Below, one piece after another: positions 22,478 to 31,434 of a stretch of DNA of 34,019 bases. The notes under the pieces were generated by a model. That model was not told the origin of the DNA. It saw only the letters and a program-made list of their open reading frames with translations, and made no database searches. Source of the stretch: Paracoccaceae bacterium (lineage in GTDB: Bacteria; Pseudomonadota; Alphaproteobacteria; Rhodobacterales; Rhodobacteraceae); NCBI GenBank assembly GCA_020630695.1, contig JAHDIS010000049.1, positions 1 through 34,019 on the forward strand, given 5' to 3'. Numbering within the stretch: the stretch's first letter is position 1; every line of letters starts with the position of its first letter. The position numbers were made by a program, and so were the translations under genes.

Positions 22478-23704
22478 TTATCCCTCAAATGTAAGACCTG
22501 CGACGACTTCGACATGGGTCGACCATCGAAACTGATCAACCACCTGAACCGGCCCAAGGCGATAACCCGCCGCAACCAAAGTCGCGCAATCCCGGGCAAA
22601 GGTGACCGGATTGCACGAAACATGGGCAATTTGACGAATCCTTGACTTGGCCAGCTGCGCAATTTGCGCTTCGGCGCCTGCGCGAGGCGGATCAACCACC
22701 ACCGCATCGATCTTTGCAAACTCATCCGGCAACAGTGGGTTTCGAAACAAGTCGCGCGAATGGCTGGTCACCTTTTTCAGCCCCTTCGCGTTGCGCCATC
22801 CATGATCCAAGGCTTGAACCATGGCCTTGTCACCTTCTACTGCTAGCACCTCGGCATTCTGGGCCAAAGGCAAGGCAAAGGTCCCGCAACCTGCAAATAG
22901 ATCAGCCACACGCTTGGCGCCCTGCACCGCCGTCAGAACACCCTTTAGCAATGCCGCTTCGCCAGATCGCGTTGCCTGTAGAAATGCCCCGGGCGGCGGA
23001 ACAACATCGGCCTCGCCAAACCGCTGGGTTGCCGGGCGTCTTGCCAAAACTTCGTCATCCCAAGCGATACGCGCCAAATCATATTCGCGAGCCAAATCCG
23101 CCAAGGCTGACCGAAACGCCGAATCCACAGGTTTGCCGCCAGTGACCGCCACATCGAGACCTGTCAGACATTCCGTCACTTGCACAGACAGTTCATGTTT
23201 CCGCGAAGCGCCCAAAACCGCCAAGGCCTCGACCATTTTCAAAGACGATACCAATGCAGGTGTGACCAATGTGCAGTTCGGAACTGCAACGATGACATCA
23301 GAGTTCTTTTGATGAAATCCGGCCAGCGCGCCCTTCTTGGTCCTCTTGGCAGAAAAAGAAGCACGGCGGCGCGAATGCGATGGGCATGTGATGCAGGGCA
23401 ACACTTCCGCCTCGAGACCCTGTGCCTCCAGCGCACGCCGAACGACCATTTCCTTCCACTGCGCCGTAAACGATTCCGAAGCGTGCTGCAGCTGACAGCC
23501 ACCACAGCTTTTGGCATGCGAACAGGGCGCCTTGATCCGCTCAGGGACAGGTGTGACAATCTTTGGCGCCAACATCACGCCGCGTTCAACGGCACCTTCG
23601 GCAACTTCACCGGGCAGCCCGCCAGGCACATAGACAACGCCCATTTCGTCTGTATGCGCGATGCCGTCGCCAAGATGTCCAAGCCTGTCGATCTTTACCT
23701 GCAT
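22478..23704 (-). CDS. Fe-S class I RNA (uracil-5) methyltransferase, RlmD/TrmA group
   Basis: This 408-residue enzyme methylates C5 of a uridine in rRNA or tRNA. A short TRAM-like N-terminus (DRLGHLGDGIAH, GGLPGE) precedes the [4Fe-4S] ligands Cys61, Cys67, Cys70 and probably Cys144. The SAM site is VADLFAGCGTFALPLA and the catalytic cysteine is Cys364 in HVSCNPVTFARD. The motif VVDPPRAGAE is also conserved. Whether it acts on 23S rRNA or tRNA cannot be decided here. It precedes the sodium channel gene by three bases and follows the P-loop kinase gene after 73 bases. Confidence 0.94.
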   Translation of the reverse strand: MQVKIDRLGHLGDGIAHTDEMGVVYVPGGLPGEVAEGAVERGVMLAPKIVTPVPERIKAPCSHAKSCGGCQLQHASESFTAQWKEMVVRRALEAQGLEAEVLPCITCPSHSRRRASFSAKRTKKGALAGFHQKNSDVIVAVPNCTLVTPALVSSLKMVEALAVLGASRKHELSVQVTECLTGLDVAVTGGKPVDSAFRSALADLAREYDLARIAWDDEVLARRPATQRFGEADVVPPPGAFLQATRSGEAALLKGVLTAVQGAKRVADLFAGCGTFALPLAQNAEVLAVEGDKAMVQALDHGWRNAKGLKKVTSHSRDLFRNPLLPDEFAKIDAVVVDPPRAGAEAQIAQLAKSRIRQIAHVSCNPVTFARDCATLVAAGYRLGPVQVVDQFRWSTHVEVVAGLTFEG

Positions 23705-23777
23705 TTGCCCATCTGCTTTCTGTCTGCCTTGCGCACCGCTTTGCTAGGCTACGCAATCCCAAGGCTGCATGACTTCG

Positions 23778-24326
23778 TCAAGAGGTTGAATCCCGCGTGG
23801 AATGCAAAGGATCAAATTCCGTCTTTATTCTGAATTGAAAGTCCCTGACATCTTTGGGTGACTTGAGGTGAAATAGAGCCTTTTCAGGACCAGCAGAGGC
23901 AAGCACCCGCGCAGGACCTTGGCGCCCTGTGCGCCTTGTGTCCCAGATCCATTTGAAAAAATCCCAGTGAAAGCCTTCGGGGCAATCATCCTGCATGTCT
24001 GGTCGGGTCGTGCCATAGAACCGCAAAGTTCGCCAAACCACCCGGCGTACTCTGAGCCCCAAAGGCAGATCGAGCCAAATAATCGTGTCTGCCCGGTCCA
24101 TCCTGTTCGGATAAGTGGCAGACAATCCGCCTTCCATGATCCACCGATCCTTGGCCTGTTCAGCCATGGCAAGAGCGATCTTTTCCGGCTTTGGCCGCTC
24201 GACCCACCCCGGCATGTGATGAATGCGGTCTATATGCACCACGGGTAGGCCCGTCAGTTGCCCGAGCCAGACAGCGAGTGTTGATTTACCAGAGCCCGGT
24301 TGCCCCAAAATCATGACACGTTTCAT
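23778..24326 (-). CDS. P-loop kinase, FlaR/adenylate-kinase-like
   Basis: This 182-residue P-loop protein has Walker A GQPGSGKST at residues 8-16, VVHIDRIHHMPGW, RWIMEGGLSATYPNRMDRAD and the lid-like arginines RVRRVVWRTL. It matches the group often annotated as adenylate kinase or 'topology modulation protein FlaR', whose substrate is not known. The ATG overlaps the stop of the ABC exporter gene (24323-24326), so it is translationally coupled. The C-terminal 30 residues are polar and probably flexible. Confidence 0.87.
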   Translation of the reverse strand: MKRVMILGQPGSGKSTLAVWLGQLTGLPVVHIDRIHHMPGWVERPKPEKIALAMAEQAKDRWIMEGGLSATYPNRMDRADTIIWLDLPLGLRVRRVVWRTLRFYGTTRPDMQDDCPEGFHWDFFKWIWDTRRTGRQGPARVLASAGPEKALFHLKSPKDVRDFQFRIKTEFDPLHSTRDSTS

Positions 24327-26158
24327 TCTGCAGCTTGCTGGTCATCCGCGCCAAGGAAACCCCCAGATTGCCGGTCCCAATAGCGCGCATACAAACCAGC
24401 CTGTTCCAAAAGCGCATCATGTGTTCCGGCTTCGACGATCTGGCCTTTTTCAAGTACGATGATGCGGTCCATGCTGGAAATTGTCGAAAGCCGATGCGCA
24501 ATGGCCAAAACGGTCTTGCCCTCCATGACACGCTGCAACGCATCCTGAATGCTTGCCTCAACTTCGGAATCCAGCGCAGACGTTGCCTCATCCAGCACAA
24601 GGATTGGTGCGTCTTTCAGGATTGCGCGCGCCAACGCAATTCTCTGGCGCTGACCGCCAGACAATTTGACACCGCGCTCCCCAAGATGGGCATCGTAACC
24701 TTTTCTGCCAGCATGATCCTGAAGGCTTTGGATAAACTCGTGAGCCTCGGCTTTGCGGGCCGCTTCGAAGACTTCTTCGTCACTGGCGTCTGGACGGCCA
24801 TAGCGAATGTTGTCCATTGCCGAACGATTGAACATCGCCGTTTCCTGAGTGACCATGCCAATCTGCCGACGCAAACTTTCCTGCGTAACCGTGCTTACGT
24901 TCTGGCCATCAATTTCCACCTTGCCGCGCTCGGCATCATAGAGGCGAAGGACGAGCGCAACCAATGTGGATTTCCCTGCGCCCGACGCGCCGACAATGCC
25001 CAGTTTCTCACCCGGCTTGATCGTCAGATCGAGCCCCTCAACACCACCCACATCGCGGCCATAAGCGAAACCAACATCGTCAAAAGAAATCTCGCCTTGC
25101 TCAACAGACAGGTCTGGCGCGTCTTTTGCATCAACAAGAGTGTGAGCCGGCGTCAAAGTCCGCATACCGTCCTCGACTTCGCCCAAATTGGCGTAAAGTC
25201 CCATGAGCGTGAAACTGACCCAACCCGTCATCTGTGCCAGCCTGAGACTGACAGCGCCAGTTGCGGCAATATCGCCAGCAGTGATGAATCCAAGCGACCA
25301 ATACCACAGTGCGCCGCCAACAAGCAGAACCGGCAGGATCCCGGCCAAAGCCATGAGCCAGAACCGAAATGAGACACTAACCCAGCTGAATTCAAGGAAT
25401 CTGTCTCGATAGGTACCCATGGCTTCCAGCGCGGCACGGTCTTCGTGTTCGGCATGTGCAAACAGCTTTACGGTTTTGATGTTTGTTACCGTATCGACCA
25501 CCTGTCCTGTCACCATCGCCCGCGCTGAGGCACGGGCCTTTGATCGCTGGCGAACCTTGGGCATGAAGAAACGGATCAGAAAGGCATATCCTACCAACCA
25601 AACCAACAAACCGGCCGCAATGCGCCAGTCCACAGTCCCCAGCAAAAGGATCGCCCCAATAACCGAGGCCAGAGCGAAAAGAACCGTGTGAATGATTTCG
25701 ACCACAACATCGTTCAACGCGCGTGCGGTCTGCATTTCTTTCTGCGCAATTCGGCCAGCAAAATCATCGTCAAAAAACGTGACTGACTGGCCCAACGTGT
25801 ATCTGTGCACACGCGACAGAACCAAATTCATGACGTTCGGCTGCATAAGGATCGACTGGCTGTACGCGGACAAACCCAAAAGGCCAGGCCGGAACACAAC
25901 AAAGAACAACAATGAGACGGTCAAAAGCCCAGTGTGATCTGAAAAGACTGTTGCGGCATCGGAATCGAGCGCGGCATCGACAACCCAGCCCAGCAAGATT
26001 GCAGCAAACACTTCGCCTACCCCGGCAATGACCGAGAATGTCCCGGCCAGAAGGATAACAGGCCAACTGCCCTTGAGTGCCCAAGCGAAAAACCCGGTTA
26101 GCCGGTTTGGGGGTGGGCCATCTGCGGGCTGGAATGGATCAATTCGAAAAAGGTTCAT
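24323..26158 (-). CDS. Half-size ABC exporter (second of pair)
   Basis: This 611-residue exporter fuses a six-helix membrane domain (about 25-330) to an ATPase domain. Walker A GASGAGKST is at 390-398, followed by LSGGQRQRIAL, Walker B ILVLDEATSALD with the catalytic Glu, and the switch His in AIAHRLSTI. The substrate is unknown; the family includes lipid and drug exporters. Its gene overlaps the preceding exporter gene by four bases, which suggests a heterodimer. Unlike many heterodimeric exporters, neither ATPase site shows a degenerate catalytic glutamate. EKGQIVEAGTHDALLEQAGLYARYW is the usual family end. Confidence 0.95.
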   Translation of the reverse strand: MNLFRIDPFQPADGPPPNRLTGFFAWALKGSWPVILLAGTFSVIAGVGEVFAAILLGWVVDAALDSDAATVFSDHTGLLTVSLLFFVVFRPGLLGLSAYSQSILMQPNVMNLVLSRVHRYTLGQSVTFFDDDFAGRIAQKEMQTARALNDVVVEIIHTVLFALASVIGAILLLGTVDWRIAAGLLVWLVGYAFLIRFFMPKVRQRSKARASARAMVTGQVVDTVTNIKTVKLFAHAEHEDRAALEAMGTYRDRFLEFSWVSVSFRFWLMALAGILPVLLVGGALWYWSLGFITAGDIAATGAVSLRLAQMTGWVSFTLMGLYANLGEVEDGMRTLTPAHTLVDAKDAPDLSVEQGEISFDDVGFAYGRDVGGVEGLDLTIKPGEKLGIVGASGAGKSTLVALVLRLYDAERGKVEIDGQNVSTVTQESLRRQIGMVTQETAMFNRSAMDNIRYGRPDASDEEVFEAARKAEAHEFIQSLQDHAGRKGYDAHLGERGVKLSGGQRQRIALARAILKDAPILVLDEATSALDSEVEASIQDALQRVMEGKTVLAIAHRLSTISSMDRIIVLEKGQIVEAGTHDALLEQAGLYARYWDRQSGGFLGADDQQAAE

Positions 26159-27999
26159 TTTTCTGCCCGCATATCCGGATCAATAAAGCCGCCACTTTGC
26201 CGTGCCCAGAACTGAGCATATAGGCCTCCGCGCTTCAAAAGCGCGTCATGATTGCCTTGTTCAACGATCCTGCCTTGATCAAGCACGAGAATGCGATCCA
26301 TCTGCGCGATGGTTGAAAGCCGGTGTGCAATCGCGATGACCGTCTTGCCTTGCATCATGCCATACAACGTATCCTGAATGGCGGCTTCTACTTCAGAGTC
26401 CAACGCACTCGTCGCTTCGTCCAAGAGCAAGATGGGCGCGTTCTTGAGGATGACCCGGGCCAAAGTCACCCTTTGGCGCTGCCCGCCTGACAATTTGACA
26501 CCGCGTTCGCCCACCTGCGCATCATAACCCACGCGACCCTGTGGATCCTGCAGATCAAGAATAAAGTCATGCGCCTGCGCCTGTTTGGCAGCGGCGATCA
26601 TCTCTTCTTCAGTTGCGTCCGGCCGTCCGTAGAGAAGGTTGTCCCGAACCGACCGGTGCAACAAAGAGGACTCTTGCTGAACCATCCCGATATTCAGGCG
26701 CAGGCTGTCCTGCGTTACGGACTGGATGTCCTGACCATCAATCAGGATCTTGCCGTGTTCAGCGTCATAGAAACGCAGCAGAAGCTTGACCAACGTAGAC
26801 TTCCCAGCACCGGACCGGCCGACCAAACCTATTTTTTCACCCGGTTGAATAGTCAGATCAAGGCTCTCAAGCCCACCAGATTTGCGTCCATAATGGTGTG
26901 TTAGAGACTGTATCTCTATCTTTCCGTGTTCGAGGCTTAATGGTTTTGCATCTGGCGCATCAAGCAACGTGATCGGCTGTGCGATGGTTTCCATGCCTTC
27001 GGCGACAACGCCAAGTTGGCGAAAGAACGAGGTCAGGGCCCACATAATCCAGCCCGTCATTGCATTCAGTCGAAGCGTCAAGGCAGCAGCAGCGGCCACA
27101 ATACCAGCACTGGCTGCGCCACTCATCCACAAGGCTATCGCCCAGCCCACCACGCCAACGATCAACAGGCCGTTGAGGAACACCAGCGAGATGTCCATCA
27201 CCGTGTAAATTCTCATTTCACGCATGAATGTGCTGCGAGTCTTGTCGATTGCCTCTTTGGCGTAGGCCATTTCATTGTCGTGATGCGCAAACATCTTGAC
27301 GCTGTGAATGTTTGTATAGGCGTCGACAACACGCCCGGTGACTTCCGATCGTGCATCTGATGCAGCCTCGGACGCGGGGCCAACACGCCTGATCGTCCAG
27401 CGCATCAGCAGGCCATACAGCACCAACCAGGCCGCCAAGGGGATCATCAATCTGGGATCGGCGCCGCCCAGCACGATCAGCGCTCCGACCACATAGGCCG
27501 CAGCGTAGGTCAGCGCATCGAAAACCTGAAACACCGCCTCTCCGGCCGCAGGCGGCGTTTGCATGATCCGGTTGGCAATTCGTCCCGCGAAGTCATTTTC
27601 GAACCAGCCAACCGATTGCCGCAGAACATGACGATGCGCGCGCCAGCGGATCAACGTGCCAAAGTTCGGCATGATCCCGTTGTTCAGGACCATGACATCG
27701 ATGCCCTGCAAAAGCGGACGAACCAGCAAAACAAAAACAGCAAGCCAGATAAGCGTATTGCCGTGATCCGCCCAGACCTGTGCAGGATCACCTGCCAAGA
27801 TATCGACCACCCAGCCCATTATTCGGATCAAAGCGATTTCGACCGCAGCGGTCACAAGCGACAGAAACGCCGCAACCACAAATATCGATCGGAACGGGCG
27901 CGCATAGTCGTTCATAAACGGCCAAAGACGCGTTGGAGGACGATCCACTTGGGGATAGTCGCAATAAGGGTCTACAAGATTTTCAAAAAAGCGAAACAT
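26155..27999 (-). CDS. Half-size ABC exporter (first of pair)
   Basis: This 614-residue exporter has the same layout as its downstream neighbour: a membrane domain about 30-340 (with MGWVVDIL and WFENDFAGRIANRIMQ), then Walker A GRSGAGKST at 394-402, LSGGQRQRVTL, ILLLDEATSALD and AIAHRLSTI. The two proteins are similar throughout, including the N-terminal DP-x-PP region, so they arose by tandem duplication and probably form a heterodimer. GGAGC lies upstream of ATG 27999. An 11-codon reading frame with a strong ribosome site precedes it by 77 bases. Confidence 0.95.
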   Translation of the reverse strand: MFRFFENLVDPYCDYPQVDRPPTRLWPFMNDYARPFRSIFVVAAFLSLVTAAVEIALIRIMGWVVDILAGDPAQVWADHGNTLIWLAVFVLLVRPLLQGIDVMVLNNGIMPNFGTLIRWRAHRHVLRQSVGWFENDFAGRIANRIMQTPPAAGEAVFQVFDALTYAAAYVVGALIVLGGADPRLMIPLAAWLVLYGLLMRWTIRRVGPASEAASDARSEVTGRVVDAYTNIHSVKMFAHHDNEMAYAKEAIDKTRSTFMREMRIYTVMDISLVFLNGLLIVGVVGWAIALWMSGAASAGIVAAAAALTLRLNAMTGWIMWALTSFFRQLGVVAEGMETIAQPITLLDAPDAKPLSLEHGKIEIQSLTHHYGRKSGGLESLDLTIQPGEKIGLVGRSGAGKSTLVKLLLRFYDAEHGKILIDGQDIQSVTQDSLRLNIGMVQQESSLLHRSVRDNLLYGRPDATEEEMIAAAKQAQAHDFILDLQDPQGRVGYDAQVGERGVKLSGGQRQRVTLARVILKNAPILLLDEATSALDSEVEAAIQDTLYGMMQGKTVIAIAHRLSTIAQMDRILVLDQGRIVEQGNHDALLKRGGLYAQFWARQSGGFIDPDMRAEK

Positions 28000-28076
28000 T
28001 CGGAAGCTCCGGGAAAGACGAGCAAATAGTGCATGGAAAAGCGGGACAACTCGGCCACCGCGCGCGCAGGGCAGCC

Positions 28077-28112
28077 TTAGTTAAAGCTGATTAGGGTCCT
28101 GTCACGATACAT
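28077..28112 (-). CDS. Candidate 11-codon leader or small peptide (MYRDRTLISFN)
   Basis: An ATG at 28112 follows GGAGGA with a six-base spacer, one of the best ribosome sites in the window, and the frame ends with TAA after 11 codons. It lies 51 bases after the CCA-adding enzyme stop and 77 bases before the first ABC exporter, on the same strand. No run of a regulatory amino acid is seen, so classical attenuation is not obvious. It might couple translation, be a small protein, or be chance. No clear terminator hairpin occurs in the 164-base gap. Confidence 0.33.
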   Translation of the reverse strand: MYRDRTLISFN

Positions 28113-28163
28113 GCGCTATCCTCCGAATGAATGCAGACGTCATAGCTCAGATATGGCCGCCTG

Positions 28164-29339
28164 TCACCCCTCGCTGTCTGGTTGCGCTGGCAAGGCCAGC
28201 AATTCCGCCTTGGTCATCGCAAATCCCGACGCGATCCACGCGGCCCGAAGCCCACGCAAACGCGCGCCCAGCGCTGGACCTTGGAAATCGTCTTTCAAAT
28301 CTGCAGACGAAACCGGGAAACAAGCTTGTGACCCCACAGCTATATGCGCAGCCGTCGCGGGGTCCAGCGGACTTTCGAAAATGGCCGCCCGCAAAGCAGC
28401 AATGTCATATGCAGTATCAGACCCGTCACGCCAAGCGATTTCAGCCAGTCCCTGACTGGATTCAATCAGTCTCTGATACAGCCCAAGTTTCGAAGTCTGA
28501 GCCTTTGAGAACCGAAGCGCAGCCCCATCCCAAAACCCGATCGAGGCCAAGCGGCGCAGAGGGTCTGGCATCAAACCAAGAGTCTGTTCATGTACGGTCA
28601 GCGGACCAAGGGGCCGCACACTTGTACCCGGCAGGACACGTTGCAGCACTCCGGTTTGATCCATCACTGAAACCGCCATGACCGGGTCAGGTGCCGCCAG
28701 CAATTTGCGTACCTCTGACCCAACTCTTTCGCGTGAGAGAGTATCGAGGCCCTCGAGGTTATCAGCTATGGCCGCCAGAGCATCGGGATCCAATCCGGCG
28801 TCGGGATCGCCATACCAAGCGGAAAACCGAAAGTAACGCAGTGTTCGCAAATAGTCTTCTTGGATACGAGTTTCTGCATTCTCAATGAATCGGAACAGAC
28901 GCTGTTTCAGATCGGGCAACCCACCAAGCGGATCGAAAAGCTTGCCGCACCGATCTGCGTAAAGCGCATTCATCGTGAAATCACGGCGCACAGCATCCTG
29001 TTCCAGTGTTTCGGCAAATCGCACGACGGCACGACGACCATCTGTTTCGACGTCTGCCCGAAACGTCGTGATTTCGAAAGGCTCATCATCGATCAATACA
29101 GTGACCGTACCATGATCGATCCCGGTAGGAATCGATCGCAAGCCGTCAGCTTCGGCCAAGGCGATCACCGCGTCGGGTTTTGCATTTGTGGAGATATCAA
29201 CATCAGTGACAGGAACGTCCAACAGTGCGTTTCGGACACAACCCCCAACCACGTAGGCCTCATAGCCCCCAGCCTCGAGCATGCCCAGAACATGCTGGGT
29301 CTTGGGATTGGTCAGCCATTCACCGGATACACCAGTCAT
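28164..29339 (-). CDS. cca: CCA-adding tRNA nucleotidyltransferase
   Basis: This 391-residue class II nucleotidyltransferase adds or repairs the 3' CCA of tRNA. The head domain shows GGYEAYVVGGCVRNALLD with the GG motif at 32-33, then the metal-binding Asp46 and Asp48 in VTDVDIS. ITTFRAD, RRDFTMNALYAD and IQEDYLRTLRYFRFSAWYG are the downstream family motifs. ATG 29339 overlaps the NUDIX stop (29336-29339); an upstream extension to 29444 lies inside the NUDIX gene. Arrangement with a CoA-pyrophosphatase-type NUDIX gene is common in alphaproteobacteria (recalled). Confidence 0.95.
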   Translation of the reverse strand: MTGVSGEWLTNPKTQHVLGMLEAGGYEAYVVGGCVRNALLDVPVTDVDISTNAKPDAVIALAEADGLRSIPTGIDHGTVTVLIDDEPFEITTFRADVETDGRRAVVRFAETLEQDAVRRDFTMNALYADRCGKLFDPLGGLPDLKQRLFRFIENAETRIQEDYLRTLRYFRFSAWYGDPDAGLDPDALAAIADNLEGLDTLSRERVGSEVRKLLAAPDPVMAVSVMDQTGVLQRVLPGTSVRPLGPLTVHEQTLGLMPDPLRRLASIGFWDGAALRFSKAQTSKLGLYQRLIESSQGLAEIAWRDGSDTAYDIAALRAAIFESPLDPATAAHIAVGSQACFPVSSADLKDDFQGPALGARLRGLRAAWIASGFAMTKAELLALPAQPDSEG

Positions 29340-29938
29340 CGGTTCATACGCTCCGCCAAACCGCGCAGAATTCGGGCCGTTGCGCCCCAGATATAATAGG
29401 GCCCAAGCGGCGCGGTGTAGTACAATCTGCGCTGCCCGCGCCACCGCCTGCCTTCGATCCTGAAACGGGCCGGATCTGTCACATGAGAAAACGGTGCAGT
29501 AAACACTTCGTCCACTTCACCGGGTTCGGGGATGGGTAAAAATGTGTTTCTGATTATGCCCAAAACGGGCGTCACCAGAAAACCGGTCACAGTCTCATGC
29601 GTAGGAAGCGTGCCCAGGACGTCAACTGTATCCGGGGCAAGTCCGACTTCTTCCTGAGCCTCCCGAAGCGCCGCCGCCACCGGATCACGATCACCTTCGT
29701 CTTGCTTGCCGCCGGGAAAGGCAATCTGGCCCGGGTGGTGTTTCAACCGCGATGATCGTTTCGTTAAAACCAGTTCGAGTCCGTGATCATTTTTTTGAAA
29801 CGCGGCAAGAACACCGGCAGCACGCAACTTGCGCCCTTCTGGCAATTCAACCTGAGGGTTCAGATCAAAATCTGTAGAAGGGCCGCTCTTACACGCAAGC
29901 GCGCGTCTGAGCGCCCGTTCCTGATCAGGGGCTGTCAT
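29336..29938 (-). CDS. NUDIX hydrolase, CoA pyrophosphatase type
   Basis: This 200-residue NUDIX protein probably cleaves coenzyme A or its oxidised forms to phosphopantetheine and 3',5'-ADP. The group signature LTKRSSRLKHHPGQIAFPGG precedes the NUDIX box GGKQDEGDRDPVAAALREAQEEVG, where the metal-binding glutamates are REAQEE. ATG 29938 is favoured by GAGG upstream; ATG 29989 would lie deeper inside hslO. It overlaps the hslO end by 14 bases and the cca start by four, so the three genes are tightly coupled. Confidence 0.93.
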   Translation of the reverse strand: MTAPDQERALRRALACKSGPSTDFDLNPQVELPEGRKLRAAGVLAAFQKNDHGLELVLTKRSSRLKHHPGQIAFPGGKQDEGDRDPVAAALREAQEEVGLAPDTVDVLGTLPTHETVTGFLVTPVLGIIRNTFLPIPEPGEVDEVFTAPFSHVTDPARFRIEGRRWRGQRRLYYTAPLGPYYIWGATARILRGLAERMNR

Positions 29939-30908
29939 TGCCTGCCTCGAATCCAACAGTCGTTGGATCCAGATCGTAATGTGCTCCACAAAACTGGCAA
30001 TCCGCCGTTACTCGACCGTCTTCGTTGGTCATCTTCTCGATGTCCTTTGCAGAATAGATCGACAGGCTTTGACGCACCCGATCTTCTGAACAGGTACAGC
30101 CAAACCGAATGGACTGGGCCCCAAACACCCGCGGCGACTCTTCGTGGAACAGTCGAACCAGCAATTGGTCGGGCGATACACTGGGTCCGATCAATTCGAG
30201 ATCTTCAACCGTATCGAGGTGAAAATTCACACGGCTCCAATTCTCACCTTCTTCACCGTGAACCAGATCAGCCGCCTGCAACAGCCCTTCTTCACCACTG
30301 GCACCTTCGGCAAAGGGCGACGCCTTGGGCATATGCTGAAGCATAATGCCGCCCGCGCGCCAGTGCTCTTGCCCGCCAGCCTCAGTGGAACGGCCATAGG
30401 AGAGTGCAAAACTGGTTGGCAACTGCTCGGACTGCGCGAAATAGGCAGATGCGCAATCAGACAGGGAATTGCCCGCAATCGGCGTAATTCCCTGATAGGG
30501 CTGCATGCCTTCACCCTGATCGATCAGGATCGCGAAATACCCTTCGCCAAGCTGGGTAAAGGGGTCCTGGTCAGTGATGCGATCTTGATCAAAACTGGCG
30601 TATGCCCGGATCCGAGCCGGTTCACCCTTTTCGTTCGGCCCATAATAGTCCGTCGCAATCATGCGCACCGCACCTTTTGTCTGCACCTGAAGCGACAGCT
30701 TCCAGCGCAGTTTGATCGTCTGGCCGATCAGCGCGGTCAACAGCGCCATTTCCGCGATCAAGGCCTCGACCGGTTCCGGATAGGCGTGTTGCTTTAGAAC
30801 GCCGGACAAAACACCGTCCAATCGCGCAATGCGACCACGGATATCCGCCTGATCAAGCTGAAAGGGCAGGACTGTATCGTCCCAAGCGAGTTTTGTGCCG
30901 ATGCTCAT
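29925..30908 (-). CDS. hslO: Hsp33, redox-regulated chaperone
   Basis: Hsp33 is a cytoplasmic holdase activated when oxidants and heat oxidise its zinc-bound cysteines. The 327-residue protein has the redox switch CTC at 271-273 and CQFC at 304-307, giving the CxC...CxxC zinc site. The body includes VEALIAEMALLTALIGQTIKLRWKLSLQ and QPYQGITPI, standard for the fold. Length is slightly above the usual 290-300. The start at 30908 is the first gene of hslO-NUDIX-cca. A heat-shock-like promoter lies upstream. Confidence 0.95.
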   Translation of the reverse strand: MSIGTKLAWDDTVLPFQLDQADIRGRIARLDGVLSGVLKQHAYPEPVEALIAEMALLTALIGQTIKLRWKLSLQVQTKGAVRMIATDYYGPNEKGEPARIRAYASFDQDRITDQDPFTQLGEGYFAILIDQGEGMQPYQGITPIAGNSLSDCASAYFAQSEQLPTSFALSYGRSTEAGGQEHWRAGGIMLQHMPKASPFAEGASGEEGLLQAADLVHGEEGENWSRVNFHLDTVEDLELIGPSVSPDQLLVRLFHEESPRVFGAQSIRFGCTCSEDRVRQSLSIYSAKDIEKMTNEDGRVTADCQFCGAHYDLDPTTVGFEAGNDSP

Positions 30909-30947
30909 GGGGTTTCCTTATGTGCCGGGGGCTGGCATACCGCAGCC

Positions 30948-30975
30948 ATATAGGGACGATCAAGGCAAGCGCAAC
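30948..30975 (-). promoter_or_regulatory. Heat-shock-like promoter of hslO
   Basis: On the minus strand GTTG (30975-30972) and CCTATAT (30954-30948) are 17 bases apart. The alphaproteobacterial heat-shock pattern is CTTG-N17/18-CYTATNT, so only one -35 base differs. Read as a housekeeping promoter it is TTGCGC-N16-TATATG. Predicted initiation near 30941 leaves about 33 bases before the ATG. Confidence 0.48.
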
Positions 30976-30984
30976 GGGGGCGAT

Positions 30985-31425
30985 ATGATCCAGCGCATAG
31001 GAAGCCCGCCAGAACCGGGCAAAAGATACCGTGTCAGACCCGGCGCCTATGCGATTTTGCCCCGAAAAAACGCGTTGCTTTTGACCTATCAGGACGATGA
31101 TCAACAGGAATTGCAATTGCCCGGCGGCGGGATAGACCCCGGTGAACATCCTTTGGCAGCGCTGCACCGAGAAGTTTTCGAAGAGACCGGCTGGCGCATC
31201 GCCCGCCCGCGCAGGTTGGGTGCCTTTCGGCGCTATACCTATATGCCGGAATACGACCTCTGGGCCGAAAAGATCTGCATCATTTACACGGCCAGTCCTG
31301 TTCGCCAGCTAGGGCCACCAACCGAGCCAGATCACCTTGCACTTTGGATGCCACCAGAAGTCGCCGTTGCACATTTGGGTAATCCTGGGGATCGAGCATT
31401 CGTGGCGCGTTTTGTGCTGAATTAG
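30985..31425 (+). CDS. NUDIX hydrolase
   Basis: This 146-residue NUDIX protein of unknown substrate has RYRVRPGAYAILPRKNALLLTY followed by the complete box GGGIDPGEHPLAALHREVFEETGW, with REVFEE binding metal. Such enzymes cleave nucleoside diphosphates linked to another moiety. ATG 30985 follows a GGGGG tract; the open frame back to 30895 overlaps the divergent hslO start and is unlikely to be coding. It converges with the PP2C gene, nine bases apart. Confidence 0.9.
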   Translation: MIQRIGSPPEPGKRYRVRPGAYAILPRKNALLLTYQDDDQQELQLPGGGIDPGEHPLAALHREVFEETGWRIARPRRLGAFRRYTYMPEYDLWAEKICIIYTASPVRQLGPPTEPDHLALWMPPEVAVAHLGNPGDRAFVARFVLN

Positions 31426-31434
31426 AGACGTGTT

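Noticed and set aside
24335-25372. 345-codon plus-strand open frame opposite the ABC exporter gene
   Set aside because: Antisense to a gene with complete ABC motifs and no family signature of its own.
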